A stretch of 64,000 bases of DNA from Geothermovivens sp964644845. GTDB lineage: Bacteria > Zhuqueibacterota > Zhuqueibacteria > Oleimicrobiales > Geothermoviventaceae. The position numbers were made by a program, and so were the translations under genes. Below are positions 17,590 through 25,568 of this stretch, piece after piece. Under the pieces are notes generated by a model. That model searched no databases. It was given only the letters and a program-made list of their open reading frames with translations, and was not told the DNA's origin. The stretch covers positions 1 through 64,000 of the forward strand of contig CAZXXS010000011.1 of assembly GCA_964644845.1 (NCBI GenBank), written 5' to 3'. Within the stretch, counting starts at the first letter, position 1, and the number at the start of each line of letters is the position of its first letter.

Positions 17590-18087
17590 ATGTTTCGGAA
17601 GCTGTGTCTGAAGGCTTTCCCCAAGGCGTTGTGGGTTTACCACGCCAACTGCGGTGCTTGTAACGGCTGCGACATTGAAATCATTAACGTCTTGACGCCT
17701 TACTACGACGCCGAGCGTTTCGGGATCAAGCTGGTGGGGTCGCCCCGGCATGCCGACGTCATTCTGGTGACAGGCGGTGTGACCCGTCAGGCGGCTCCGG
17801 CGCTGCGGCGTTTGTACGAGGCGACGCCCGACCCCAAACTGGTGATGGCCATCGGGTCGTGCGCGTGTGGCGGCGACATGTGGTTCGACAGCTACAACAT
17901 CTGGGGCGGCGCGGACAAAGTGGTCCCGGTGGACTACTACGTGCCGGGGTGTCCGCCGCGCCCGGAGGCCATTCTGTACGCCGTGGCTGTCGCCCTCGGA
18001 ATGGCTCCCAAAAAGGTGGGCAAGAAGGTTCAGCGCGACTTTCCCGAGTTTGAAGAGCCGGAGTCGAAATTCATGAAAAGCGCGTAG
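17590..18087 (+). CDS. hyfI: [NiFe]-hydrogenase small subunit, HyfI/HycG type (NuoB family)
   Basis: This 165-residue small subunit binds the proximal [4Fe-4S] cluster that takes electrons from the Ni-Fe site. The family ligands are visible: C21-x2-C24 with C27 (CGACNGCD), the Cys of AIGSCACGG near residue 93, and the Cys of GCPPRPEA near residue 120. It lacks the extra domain of uptake-type small subunits, as expected for group 4. It is the last gene of the operon and is followed 50 bases later by a strong terminator. Confidence 0.93.
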   Translation: MFRKLCLKAFPKALWVYHANCGACNGCDIEIINVLTPYYDAERFGIKLVGSPRHADVILVTGGVTRQAAPALRRLYEATPDPKLVMAIGSCACGGDMWFDSYNIWGGADKVVPVDYYVPGCPPRPEAILYAVAVALGMAPKKVGKKVQRDFPEFEEPESKFMKSA

Positions 18088-18137
18088 GCGGGACCGCTTC
18101 TCAATTCTCTTCTGGAGGGATGTGACGGCCGTTTGGA

Positions 18138-18166
18138 GCGGGTGCCGAACAAAGGCACCCGCTTTT
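18138..18166 (+). terminator. Rho-independent terminator of the hydrogenase operon
   Basis: A perfect 9-bp stem GCGGGTGCC/GGCACCCGC (18138-18146 and 18154-18162) with a 7-base loop is followed by TTTT. It lies 50 bases after hyfI and before the sigma-54 promoter of the regulatory genes, so it separates the two units. Confidence 0.85.
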
Positions 18167-18220
18167 GCTTAGGTTTGGGATGGGACCGGGAAAGCATTTT
18201 TTCGAACTTGGTGAGAGCGC

Positions 18221-18236
18221 TGGCGTAAAGATTGCA
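18221..18236 (+). promoter_or_regulatory. Sigma-54 promoter of the response-regulator genes
   Basis: TGGCGTAAAGATTGCA has TGGC at -24 and a perfect TTGCA at -12. GG (18222-18223) and GC (18234-18235) are correctly 12 bases apart. It lies about 115 bases upstream of the receiver gene at 18352. The ATTGnCAAT sites of the hydrogenase promoter are not found here. Because the second gene of this unit encodes a sigma-54 activator, autoregulation is likely. Confidence 0.65.
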
Positions 18237-18351
18237 AAGGCTCTGTTCCCGGGAAGTTTATCGCTCTGGCAAGAGAGGGCAGGGAGCACGGTTGTAGCCC
18301 GGGAGCAAAAAGTGCGGGGGCTGTGTGGTGAATGAACAAAGGTGAGGGAAG

Positions 18352-18858
18352 ATGGCCGACACACCAGCGCAACAAAAGGCGGATGTTCTGATTGTCGACG
18401 ACGAAGAGGTGATGCTTCATTCGCTCGGCGACTGGCTTCGTCTTCAAGGGTTCGCGCCTCGTTTGGTCACCAGTGGTATGGCCGCGCTCGACGCTCTGCA
18501 ACAGAAGAAGCCGGATGTCGCGGTGGTCGACATTAAGATGCCGGGGATGGACGGCATCACGTTGCTTCGGAAGATCAAAGAAATCGACCGCAACATCCCC
18601 GTCGTGATCATCACAGCGCACGCCACCGTGGAAAACGCCGTGGAGGCCATGAAACAAGGTGCCTACGACTACATCATGAAGCCGTTCCCGCCGGAGAAGC
18701 TCGCTAATGTTCTCAGCAAGGTTGTGAGGCAGCAACAGCTTGAGGCAGAGAACGTTCGGCTTCGCCAGGAGCGTAAGACATTTCTGCGGATCGCGATCGG
18801 CGTGCTGGTGAATTTCATTGTGCTAGCATTGCTTCTGTACTTTGTTTTCGGCCGCTGA
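18352..18858 (+). CDS. Membrane-anchored single-domain response regulator
   Basis: This 168-residue protein has a complete receiver domain: acidic pair D16-D17, phosphoacceptor Asp60 in VVDIKMPGMDG, a switch Thr in ITAH, and Lys in DYIMKPF. A short charged, probably helical linker follows, then one C-terminal transmembrane helix (about residues 145-165) ending in FGR. It has no DNA-binding or enzymatic output domain. Soluble receivers are common, but a receiver fixed to the membrane by its own C-terminal helix is unusual. It may act as a phosphate sink or as a localised partner of a membrane kinase or of the hydrogenase. No histidine kinase is adjacent. Confidence 0.85.
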   Translation: MADTPAQQKADVLIVDDEEVMLHSLGDWLRLQGFAPRLVTSGMAALDALQQKKPDVAVVDIKMPGMDGITLLRKIKEIDRNIPVVIITAHATVENAVEAMKQGAYDYIMKPFPPEKLANVLSKVVRQQQLEAENVRLRQERKTFLRIAIGVLVNFIVLALLLYFVFGR

Positions 18859-19074
18859 ATTCGGGACGAGCATTTACGGAAAAAGCCCGCATTCGCGTAA
18901 GCGTTACCCGGCGACCGAAATCCGCCTTGGGCAAAGCGTGGAATCGTCGTGGCTGTGCCGGGCAACACAAGCCGAGATGTTTCGGGCCGTGCTGGGAACG
19001 AGGGGGCCCTCCAGACGTTGAAGGATTGACCGCCTACAGAATCGCGAACCAATCTCACTTTCCAGCAGGTTAGC

Positions 19075-20475
19075 ATGGAAAACTTTTCGCCACAGACGCG
19101 TGTGCTGGTCGTTGACGACGACCCTTACGTACTCCAGCATCTGGAGCGCTTGTTCAGTCGCAGTGGACACGATGTGGATGTGGCCAGCACAGGCGCGGCT
19201 GCTTTGCAGATGTTCGGCGAAGGCCGGTACGACGCCGTGTTTCTGGACCTTGTCCTGCCGGATGTTGACGGCTTGCAGCTACTGAGGCAGTTTCAGGGCC
19301 GGGGTGGACGGACCGCGGTTGTCTTGATCACGGGCTACGCTTCGGTCCAGACGGCTGTGGAGGCCATGCGGCAGGGAGCGTACGACTACCTGCCGAAGCC
19401 CCTGGACAGTGAGCAGGTGCTGCGTACCCTGGACAAAATCCTGGAGAGGCGCCGAATCCTGATGGCACAGGAGGGGGAGAAAGGGTTTTCTGTGGGACCC
19501 GGCCGGTCGGAACGCATTGTGACCCGGAGCCCGCGGATGCTCGAAATCCTGGAGTTGATTGACAAAGTGGCGCCAACGGACAGTACTGTACTCATCGTCG
19601 GTGAAAGCGGGACGGGTAAAGAGCTGGTGGCGAAAGCCATCCACTACCGTAGCCTCCGCCGTGACCGACCGTTTGTGACGGTGGACTGCGGTGCCATTGT
19701 TGAAACACTGTTCGAGAGCGAACTCTTTGGGCATGAAAAGGGGGCTTTCACAGGGGCTTCTGAGACGAAGCTGGGCAGTTTTGAGCTGGCCGACGGCGGG
19801 ACGTTTTTCTTCGACGAGATCGGCAACATTTCGCTGAACGTGCAAGCAAAAGTGCTGCGAGCCATCCAGGAAAAGGAGATCCGGCGCGTTGGGGGTACAT
19901 CGCCGATTGCTGTAGACGTGCGGGTGGTTGCTGCCACAAATCTGGACCTGCGTCGAGCCGTCGAAAAGGGCACATTTCGCGAGGACCTGTTTTACCGGCT
20001 GACGGTGTTCCCCTTGCATCTTCCCGCGTTGCGTGAACGTCGCGAAGACATCCTGCCTCTGGCCGAGTACTTTCTTCAGCGTTTTTCCGCACGAATGCGC
20101 AAGCCGGTGGTGGCCATCAGCGAAGAAGTGCAAAATGTGTTGCTCCGGTACGACTGGCCCGGCAACGTGCGGGAGCTGGAGAACACGATCGAACGGGCCA
20201 TGGTTCTCGAAGAAAGCAACACGCTGCGGCTGTCCAGTCTGCCGGAGTGGATCGTGGAAGCGGCTGAGCAAGCGCCACCGGGCGGTGCGCGCGGCATTCG
20301 CCCGCTCTGGCAAGTTGAGCGGGACTACATTGAGCAAACCTTGCGACGCCTGGGCTGGAACAAAGCCCAGGCGGCCAGGATGTTGGGAATCGATCGAAAA
20401 ACGCTTTACGCCAAGCTCGCCCGCTACGGGCTGGACGAAAAGGCAAAGGTACGGGGGCGGCGTCGACACGAGTAG
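19075..20475 (+). CDS. NtrC-family sigma-54-dependent response regulator
   Basis: This 466-residue activator has a receiver domain (Asp58 in FLDLVLPDVDG), an AAA+ domain and a C-terminal Fis-type helix-turn-helix (W-N-K-A-Q-A-A-R-M-L-G-I-D-R-K-T-L-Y). The AAA+ domain has Walker A GESGTGKE, the sigma-54-contacting GAFTGA loop, Walker B FFFDEIG and an arginine-finger region. It remodels sigma-54 polymerase at -24/-12 promoters. It lies directly after the hydrogenase operon, whose promoter is of that class, so it is the probable regulator. Unlike FhlA it has a phosphorylatable receiver instead of GAF domains, so the signal would come from an unlinked kinase. Confidence 0.95.
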   Translation: MENFSPQTRVLVVDDDPYVLQHLERLFSRSGHDVDVASTGAAALQMFGEGRYDAVFLDLVLPDVDGLQLLRQFQGRGGRTAVVLITGYASVQTAVEAMRQGAYDYLPKPLDSEQVLRTLDKILERRRILMAQEGEKGFSVGPGRSERIVTRSPRMLEILELIDKVAPTDSTVLIVGESGTGKELVAKAIHYRSLRRDRPFVTVDCGAIVETLFESELFGHEKGAFTGASETKLGSFELADGGTFFFDEIGNISLNVQAKVLRAIQEKEIRRVGGTSPIAVDVRVVAATNLDLRRAVEKGTFREDLFYRLTVFPLHLPALRERREDILPLAEYFLQRFSARMRKPVVAISEEVQNVLLRYDWPGNVRELENTIERAMVLEESNTLRLSSLPEWIVEAAEQAPPGGARGIRPLWQVERDYIEQTLRRLGWNKAQAARMLGIDRKTLYAKLARYGLDEKAKVRGRRRHE

Positions 20476-20760
20476 GGCTGCGGCTGAAAGCCCGCGCAGA
20501 GCTGGACCGGTTTGAAGGCCTGTGGACAGAGCTGTACTGCCGCACTCAGGTTCTCGCGTCCACCGTGAACGGCTGTTTTTGGTGTGGGGGACAACCGAAG
20601 CCCTCCCAGGTGGCGCTTTGGTGGGAGAAGGGGCGATGCGGACTCGTGGATTCGCTGGGAGTTGGTTCTCTGTAGCCCTCTGAACGGCGTGCACCTGTGG
20701 TGGCGGCGAACGGGGGAATCTCAAGGAACGGGAAAAAACGGAGTACTGTTTTGAAAGAGC

Positions 20761-20789
20761 TTGACTGTTTCGCATTTTTTTTGTAAAGT
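20761..20789 (+). promoter_or_regulatory. Sigma-70-type promoter of the glycolytic operon
   Basis: TTGACT (20761-20766) and TAAAGT (20784-20789) are separated by 17 bases, including a run of eight T. The -35 matches five of six consensus positions and the -10 four of six. It is followed about 45 bases later by the terminator-like leader hairpin. Confidence 0.55.
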
Positions 20790-20814
20790 TGTGCCTTAAA
20801 GCGGGGGAGCAGTG

Positions 20815-20868
20815 CGTCAACATCGAGAGAACGAAGACGTTGACGGTCGGTCGCCGACGTCTTCTTTT
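20815..20868 (+). promoter_or_regulatory. Attenuator-like leader with alternative pairings upstream of fba
   Basis: A terminator-type hairpin, GAAGACGT (20833-20840) with ACGTCTTC (20857-20864) and an inner CGG/CCG pair, is followed by TTTT. It lies between the promoter and fba, so it would stop transcription before the operon. CGTCAAC (20815-20821) can instead pair with GTTGACG (20839-20845). That pairing overlaps the end of the left arm and the inner CGG of the terminator and would disrupt it. Such mutually exclusive stems are the hallmark of attenuation or of a riboswitch expression platform. No known aptamer is recognised. Confidence 0.5.
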
Positions 20869-20919
20869 GTATTGCCCCGACCGCTGCAGTGAAACCTTTC
20901 AATTTCGGGGAGGTTCACC

Positions 20920-21855
20920 ATGCCGTTAGTGACGACTCACCAGATGTTCAAAGACGCTTACGAAGGCCACTACGCCATCGGTGCGTTCAACATCAACAAC
21001 ATGGAGATTGTCCAGGGCATCGTCGAAGCTGCTCACGAAGAGCGCGCTCCCCTGATTCTGCAGGTCTCGAAGGGGGCTCGCAAGTACGCCCGCCACGAGT
21101 TCATCATGAAGCTCGTCGAGGCTGCTCTCGAGATCACGGACGTTCCCATTGCCTTACATCTGGATCACGGGGACAGCTTCGAACTTGTGAAAGCCTGCGT
21201 GGACGGCGGCTTCACTTCGGTAATGATTGACGGGTCGCACCTGCCTTTCGAGGAAAATGTGGCGTTGACGAAGCGCTGCGTCGAGTACGCCCATTCGCAC
21301 GGGATCCCTGTAGAGGCGGAACTGGGACGATTGGCTGGCATTGAGGAACACGTCAGTGTGGCCGAACGCGATGCAGTCTTCACGGATCCGGACCAGGCTG
21401 CGGAGTTTGTAGAGCGGACCGGCTGCGACTCACTGGCCATCGCCATCGGTACCAGCCACGGTGCTTACAAGTTCAAAGGCGAACCGAAACTTGACTTCGA
21501 GAGGCTACACGAGATCGAGAAGCGGCTGCCTGGGTTCCCGCTCGTGCTGCACGGTGCCTCCAGTGTCCTGCAGGAATTCGTGCAGGAGTGCAACAAGTAC
21601 GGCGGCAATCTACCAGGAGCCAAGGGTGTGCCCGAAGACATGATCCAAGAAGCCGCCAAGAGTGGCGTGTGCAAAGTGAACATCGACACAGACCTGCGCC
21701 TGGCCATGACGGCAACGATCCGGCGCGAGTTCCACGAACACCCCGAGAACTTCGATCCCCGCAAGTACCTTGGGCCGGCTCGTGATGCCATCCGTGAAAT
21801 GGTCCGTCGCAAGCTGCACGTACTGGGTTGCGCGGGTAAGGTGAAAAGCGAATAG
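20920..21855 (+). CDS. fba: Class II fructose-bisphosphate aldolase
   Basis: This 311-residue zinc-dependent aldolase interconverts fructose 1,6-bisphosphate with dihydroxyacetone phosphate and glyceraldehyde 3-phosphate. Family marks include ALHLDHGD (catalytic Asp and Zn-binding His, near residue 80), the AELGRLAGIE segment, TSHGAYKF, LVLHGASSV (Zn-binding His) and VCKVNIDTDLRLA near the C terminus. A GGGGAGG site precedes the ATG. It starts a compact operon with gap, tpiA and secG, whose glycolytic members handle consecutive triose-phosphate steps. Confidence 0.95.
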   Translation: MPLVTTHQMFKDAYEGHYAIGAFNINNMEIVQGIVEAAHEERAPLILQVSKGARKYARHEFIMKLVEAALEITDVPIALHLDHGDSFELVKACVDGGFTSVMIDGSHLPFEENVALTKRCVEYAHSHGIPVEAELGRLAGIEEHVSVAERDAVFTDPDQAAEFVERTGCDSLAIAIGTSHGAYKFKGEPKLDFERLHEIEKRLPGFPLVLHGASSVLQEFVQECNKYGGNLPGAKGVPEDMIQEAAKSGVCKVNIDTDLRLAMTATIRREFHEHPENFDPRKYLGPARDAIREMVRRKLHVLGCAGKVKSE

Positions 21856-21879
21856 CAAGCTCAGCGACAGGAGGTAGCG

Positions 21880-22881
21880 ATGGCACGTGTAGCAATCAAC
21901 GGTTTTGGGCGCATCGGACGTCTCGTTTTCCGGATCGCTCTGGAGAGGGACGCTTTTGAGATCGTTCGCATCAACGACATCACAGACGCAGCGACGCTGG
22001 CTCACCTCCTGAAGTACGACAGCGTTCACGGTCGCTTCAACGGCGAGGTTTACCCGGACGGCGACGCCATCGTGGTGAACGGCAAGCGCATCGAAATCTC
22101 CGCCGAGCGCGATCCTTCCAAACTGCCGTGGAAGGAGCTGGGTGTGGATTTGGTGATCGAGTCGACCGGCGTTTTTCGCAAAAAGGCCCAGCTGGAGATG
22201 CACCTCCAGGCCGGGGCGCCGAAAGTGCTGCTCACGGCTCCGGCTAAGGACGAAGTGGACGCCACAGTGGTCCTCGGTGTGAACGACAACATTCTGACCC
22301 CAGAGCACAAGATTGTTTCGAACGCTTCGTGCACCACGAACTGCTTTGCCCCCGTGGTGAAAGTTCTGCACGACAACTTCGGCGTTCGTCGCGGGCTGAT
22401 GACCACAGTTCACGCCTACACCAACGATCAACGCATCCTCGACCTGCCACACAGCGATTTGCGGAGAGCAAGGGCTGCCGCCATGTCCATCATTCCGACG
22501 ACGACGGGTGCAGCCAAGGCTGTGGGCAAGGTGATCCCAGAGCTGAACGGGAAGCTGAACGCCATCGCGATGCGTGTACCGGTTCCGGACGGTGCAGTGG
22601 TGGACTTCGTGGCCGAGTTGGACAAGAACGTGACGGCTGAGGATGTGAACAACGCCATGAAGGCCGCTGCTGAGGGCGCACTGAAGGGCATCCTGGAGTA
22701 CTGCGAAGATCCGATCGTGTCCACGGACATCATCGGGAATCGCCACTCGTCAATCTTCGATTCGAAGATGACGATGGTCCTCGACAACAACATGGTCAAA
22801 GTGGTTTCCTGGTACGACAACGAACTCGGCTACTCAACCCGTGTGGTTGATGTGGCGCAGAAGCTGATCGAGATCGGCTAA
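21880..22881 (+). CDS. gap: Type I glyceraldehyde-3-phosphate dehydrogenase
   Basis: This 333-residue phosphorylating GAPDH converts glyceraldehyde 3-phosphate, NAD+ and phosphate to 1,3-bisphosphoglycerate. The N-terminal Rossmann motif INGFGRIGR, catalytic Cys151 in NASCTTNC, and the C-terminal SWYDNELGYS segment are present. The length is standard. It begins 24 bases after fba with an AGGAGG site. Confidence 0.97.
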   Translation: MARVAINGFGRIGRLVFRIALERDAFEIVRINDITDAATLAHLLKYDSVHGRFNGEVYPDGDAIVVNGKRIEISAERDPSKLPWKELGVDLVIESTGVFRKKAQLEMHLQAGAPKVLLTAPAKDEVDATVVLGVNDNILTPEHKIVSNASCTTNCFAPVVKVLHDNFGVRRGLMTTVHAYTNDQRILDLPHSDLRRARAAAMSIIPTTTGAAKAVGKVIPELNGKLNAIAMRVPVPDGAVVDFVAELDKNVTAEDVNNAMKAAAEGALKGILEYCEDPIVSTDIIGNRHSSIFDSKMTMVLDNNMVKVVSWYDNELGYSTRVVDVAQKLIEIG

Positions 22882-22932
22882 GCGCTAAGTAAGTCGGGAA
22901 CCTGGACTTAGGCTTCTGGGTTGATGAGATTG

Positions 22933-22966
22933 GGTGTCTGCGGCACAGCCCTGTGCCGCAGACACC
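22933..22966 (+). other. Perfect 16-bp hairpin between gap and tpiA
   Basis: GGTGTCTGCGGCACAG (22933-22948) and its exact complement CTGTGCCGCAGACACC (22951-22966) flank a two-base centre. No T-run follows, and the tpiA ATG is 12 bases away. A stem this strong just ahead of a ribosome site (AGGAAAGGA) should protect the upstream message, lower tpiA translation or be a processing site. It is not a conventional terminator. Confidence 0.75.
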
Positions 22967-22978
22967 AGGAAAGGAACG

Positions 22979-23749
22979 ATGAGACGCAAGATCGTAGCCG
23001 GAAACTGGAAGATGAACAAGACCGTCGATGAGGCGGTCGACCTCGTTCGTTCTTTGAAAGAGAAGCTGGCCTCCGGCCCCGTTGACGATGTTGACGTCGT
23101 TGTCTGCCCCCCGTACGTGGATCTGGTGTCGGTCCGGGATGTGATCGCCGGTAGCAAGATTGGTCTGGGCGCTCAAAACGTCTACTGGGAAGATGCGGGC
23201 GCTTACACGGGCGAAATCTCGGCGGGCATGTTGTTGTCCGCTGGTTGCGGTTACGTTATTGTGGGGCACTCGGAGCGTCGCCAGTATTTCGGCGAGACCA
23301 ATGCCACTGTGAACAAGAGACTCAAGAAGGCGTTTGCTGCCGGGCTCGTCCCAATCATGTGTGTGGGCGAGCGTTTGGAGCAGCGCCAGGCCGGCATCAC
23401 ACGCGCCGTCGTCGAGATTCAGGTGCGCGAAGGGCTTGCTGACATTTCCGCAGATCAGGTCAAGCGGATGATCATCGCCTACGAACCTGTGTGGGCCATT
23501 GGTACGGGCATAAATGCCACTCCGGAACAGGCGCAGGAGGTTCATCGTTTCATACGTGAGTTGCTGGCGGACATGTTCGGCGAGGACGTGGCGAACGCGG
23601 TGCGAATCCAGTACGGTGGTAGCGTGAAGCCTGCCAATGCTGCCGAGCTGATGAGCCAGCCGGATGTAGACGGCGCCCTGGTCGGTGGGGCCAGTCTGAA
23701 AGCTGATTCTTTTTACGAGATCGTTCGAGCGGCGTCGCAAAGATCGTGA
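22979..23749 (+). CDS. tpiA: Triose-phosphate isomerase
   Basis: This 256-residue enzyme interconverts dihydroxyacetone phosphate and glyceraldehyde 3-phosphate. The catalytic residues are visible: Lys in GNWKMNK near the start, His in VGHSERR, and Glu in AYEPVWAIGTG, followed by the phosphate-binding YGGSVKPANA and GALVGGASL loops. The start at 22979 was chosen because it follows AGGAAAGGA and gives the canonical MRRKIVAGNWKMN N terminus. An upstream in-frame start would lie before the 16-bp hairpin. Confidence 0.96.
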   Translation: MRRKIVAGNWKMNKTVDEAVDLVRSLKEKLASGPVDDVDVVVCPPYVDLVSVRDVIAGSKIGLGAQNVYWEDAGAYTGEISAGMLLSAGCGYVIVGHSERRQYFGETNATVNKRLKKAFAAGLVPIMCVGERLEQRQAGITRAVVEIQVREGLADISADQVKRMIIAYEPVWAIGTGINATPEQAQEVHRFIRELLADMFGEDVANAVRIQYGGSVKPANAAELMSQPDVDGALVGGASLKADSFYEIVRAASQRS

Positions 23750-23756
23750 GGAACGC

Positions 23757-24113
23757 ATGTTTGGTTTGCTTCTGGCAATCTACATTTTGGTCTGTTTTGC
23801 CCTGACGACCGTGATCCTGTTACAATCCAGCAAGGGTGGAGGTTTGGCCGGTGTTTTTGGTGGTTCGAACATGGGCACGGTCTTCGGCGGGCGTGGCGCG
23901 GCGACATTTCTCAGCAAGATGACCACCGTACTGGCCACGCTGTTCCTGGTGATGTCGTTGCTGCTGGCCATGATCGTGCGCGGAGGCGGGGGGCGGGAGA
24001 GCCTGGTGGCCAAGCAGCGCAAGAAAATTGCGGGGCCAGCGGCTAATCTCCCGGCCGTGCCGGTGCAACAGTTTGGCGCTCAGCCCGGGGCAAGCTCGGA
24101 TTCTGCAAAATAG
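23757..24113 (+). CDS. secG: Preprotein translocase subunit SecG
   Basis: This 118-residue protein has two transmembrane helices (about residues 2-20 and 56-77) joined by the conserved loop QSSKGGGLAGVFGG with the F-G-G-R-G-A motif. It is the small auxiliary subunit of the SecYEG channel. The C-terminal tail, about 40 residues and Ala/Pro/Gln-rich, is of low complexity. The tpiA-secG-tRNA-Leu order is common in bacteria. Confidence 0.93.
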   Translation: MFGLLLAIYILVCFALTTVILLQSSKGGGLAGVFGGSNMGTVFGGRGAATFLSKMTTVLATLFLVMSLLLAMIVRGGGGRESLVAKQRKKIAGPAANLPAVPVQQFGAQPGASSDSAK

Positions 24114-24146
24114 GGTGGTTTTCGGTACTTTAGCCAGACCTTTCGT

Positions 24147-24234
24147 GCGGAAGTGGTGGAACCTGGTAGACACGCTGTCTTGAGGGGGCAGTGCCCGTAA
24201 GGGCGTGCGGGTTCGAATCCCGCCTTCCGCACCA
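24147..24234 (+). tRNA. tRNA-Leu (anticodon GAG), CCA encoded
   Basis: The acceptor arms GCGGAAG and CTTCCGC pair fully and are followed by A and an encoded CCA. The anticodon loop TTGAGGG, on a CTGTC/GGCAG stem, gives anticodon GAG. A long variable arm (TGCCCGTAAGGGCG) marks it as class II, and the T loop is GTTCGAATC. It lies 33 bases after secG. The long variable arm prompted a check for tRNA-Sec, but the anticodon excludes that. Confidence 0.97.
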
Positions 24235-24317
24235 ATTGTATCAACCGTTCTTTACGCGCGGGAGGGCGCAGACCGAGTTCGGAAACCAGAAAGACAGAGA
24301 ACAAGGAGGGAGGCCGA

Positions 24318-25454
24318 ATGAGGATCCTCCGACGGACGGGGCAAAGTTTTGTGGCATTGCTCCTCGCTGGAGTGTTGTTGAGTGCCAGCGTGGCGTTTGC
24401 TCAAAGTTCGGGTGACCAGAAGAAAGCCCGAAAACTCTACGAGGAAGCGAGGGCTGCCTACGACAAAGGAAACTACGACCAGGCGGTTCAGAAGTATTTG
24501 GAATCGCTGAAGCTGAATCCGAAAGATGACGAAGCTTACTACGGCTTAGGTCTTGCCTACTCTAAGCTCAAACGACTGAAAGAAGCCGCAGACGCCTTCC
24601 GACAGGCCCTCGCCGTCAATCCCCAGAACCAGCAAGCCAAACAAGCTCTCCAGAAAATCGAGGCTGCAGCAAGTGGAAAACGCTCCGCAGAAGTAAAGCG
24701 CCTGTACAACGAGGGTAACACGCTGATGAAGAAAGGCGAGTACGAAGCCGCCCTCGAAAAGTACAAACAGGCCATCGCCCTCGATTCGACCCACTACCGT
24801 GCCTACTACGGCATGGGTCTGGCGTACAAGAAGCTACGCCGATGGGAAGATGCGATCGCTGCTTTTCGTAAGGCCATCTCGATCAACAAGACTTACGACA
24901 AGGCCATTTTTGCGCTTGGCAAGACCCTGGCCGATCTGGACCGGAAGGAGGAAGCGCTCAAAGTCTACAAAGAAGCCATCGCGGCGAATCCGGCCAATGC
25001 CAAGGCGTACTACGAGATGGGACGCATTCTTCTCCAGCAAAAGAAGTACGCTGAAGCAGCAGATGCCTTTCGTAAGGCGACCCAAATCAAGCCGGATTAC
25101 TACCTGGCTTACACGAGCCTTGGCATTGCTCTGAAGCAAATGGGTAAGTACGCAGACGCAGTTCAGGCGCTCGAGAACGCGGTCTCCTTTAATCCCAAAT
25201 ACTACCAGGCTTACTACAGACTCGCCGAAGTGTACAACACGATGGGCAAGCACGAGAAAGCACTGGAAGCAGCCAAGAAGTGCCTGAGCTTGCGGCGTGG
25301 GCGCTACGCTCCTGCAGCGTTCGAGGCTGGGCGGGCTGCCCAGGCGCTGGGACGCACTCAGGAGGCGATAAAGTACTACCAGATGGCCGCCAAGAATTCC
25401 CGTTGGCGCGCACTGGCTGAGTACCAGTTGAAAAAGCTGCGCGGCGAACTTTAG
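24318..25454 (+). CDS. Exported TPR-repeat protein
   Basis: This 378-residue protein has an N-terminal signal peptide (cleavage likely after SVAFA near residue 28). Nine or so tetratricopeptide repeats follow in two blocks, separated by a short Ala/Lys-rich stretch near residues 110-120. Repeats such as AYYGLGLAYSKLKRLKEAADAFRQAL are close to consensus. It probably acts in the periplasm as an interaction scaffold. No enzymatic domain is seen and no specific partner can be assigned. A terminator follows. Confidence 0.88.
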   Translation: MRILRRTGQSFVALLLAGVLLSASVAFAQSSGDQKKARKLYEEARAAYDKGNYDQAVQKYLESLKLNPKDDEAYYGLGLAYSKLKRLKEAADAFRQALAVNPQNQQAKQALQKIEAAASGKRSAEVKRLYNEGNTLMKKGEYEAALEKYKQAIALDSTHYRAYYGMGLAYKKLRRWEDAIAAFRKAISINKTYDKAIFALGKTLADLDRKEEALKVYKEAIAANPANAKAYYEMGRILLQQKKYAEAADAFRKATQIKPDYYLAYTSLGIALKQMGKYADAVQALENAVSFNPKYYQAYYRLAEVYNTMGKHEKALEAAKKCLSLRRGRYAPAAFEAGRAAQALGRTQEAIKYYQMAAKNSRWRALAEYQLKKLRGEL

Positions 25455-25486
25455 GTGACGCGAGCGGGGGCAAGCAGCGAAATCTG

Positions 25487-25514
25487 CAACCCTGGAGGAG
25501 CCCAGGGTTGTTTT
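25487..25514 (+). terminator. Rho-independent terminator
   Basis: A perfect 9-bp stem CAACCCTGG/CCAGGGTTG with a 6-base loop is followed by TTTTGTT. It lies 33 bases after the TPR gene. Confidence 0.85.
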
Positions 25515-25568
25515 GTTCTGTTGCGGTCAGGATTTCGACGAAGATGTCGATCTTCTTGACGGAATTTC

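Larger units (their letters stand above)
20476..20919. other. Non-coding leader region before the glycolytic operon
   Basis: No gene is seen in these 444 bases. The first 280 are featureless to me. The last 160 hold the promoter and attenuator-like leader of the fba-gap-tpiA-secG operon, listed separately. Confidence 0.6.

Noticed and set aside
24147..24234. tRNA-Sec, because of the long variable arm and the predicted selenoprotein
   Set aside because: The anticodon is GAG and the acceptor stem has the ordinary 7 bp. It is tRNA-Leu.
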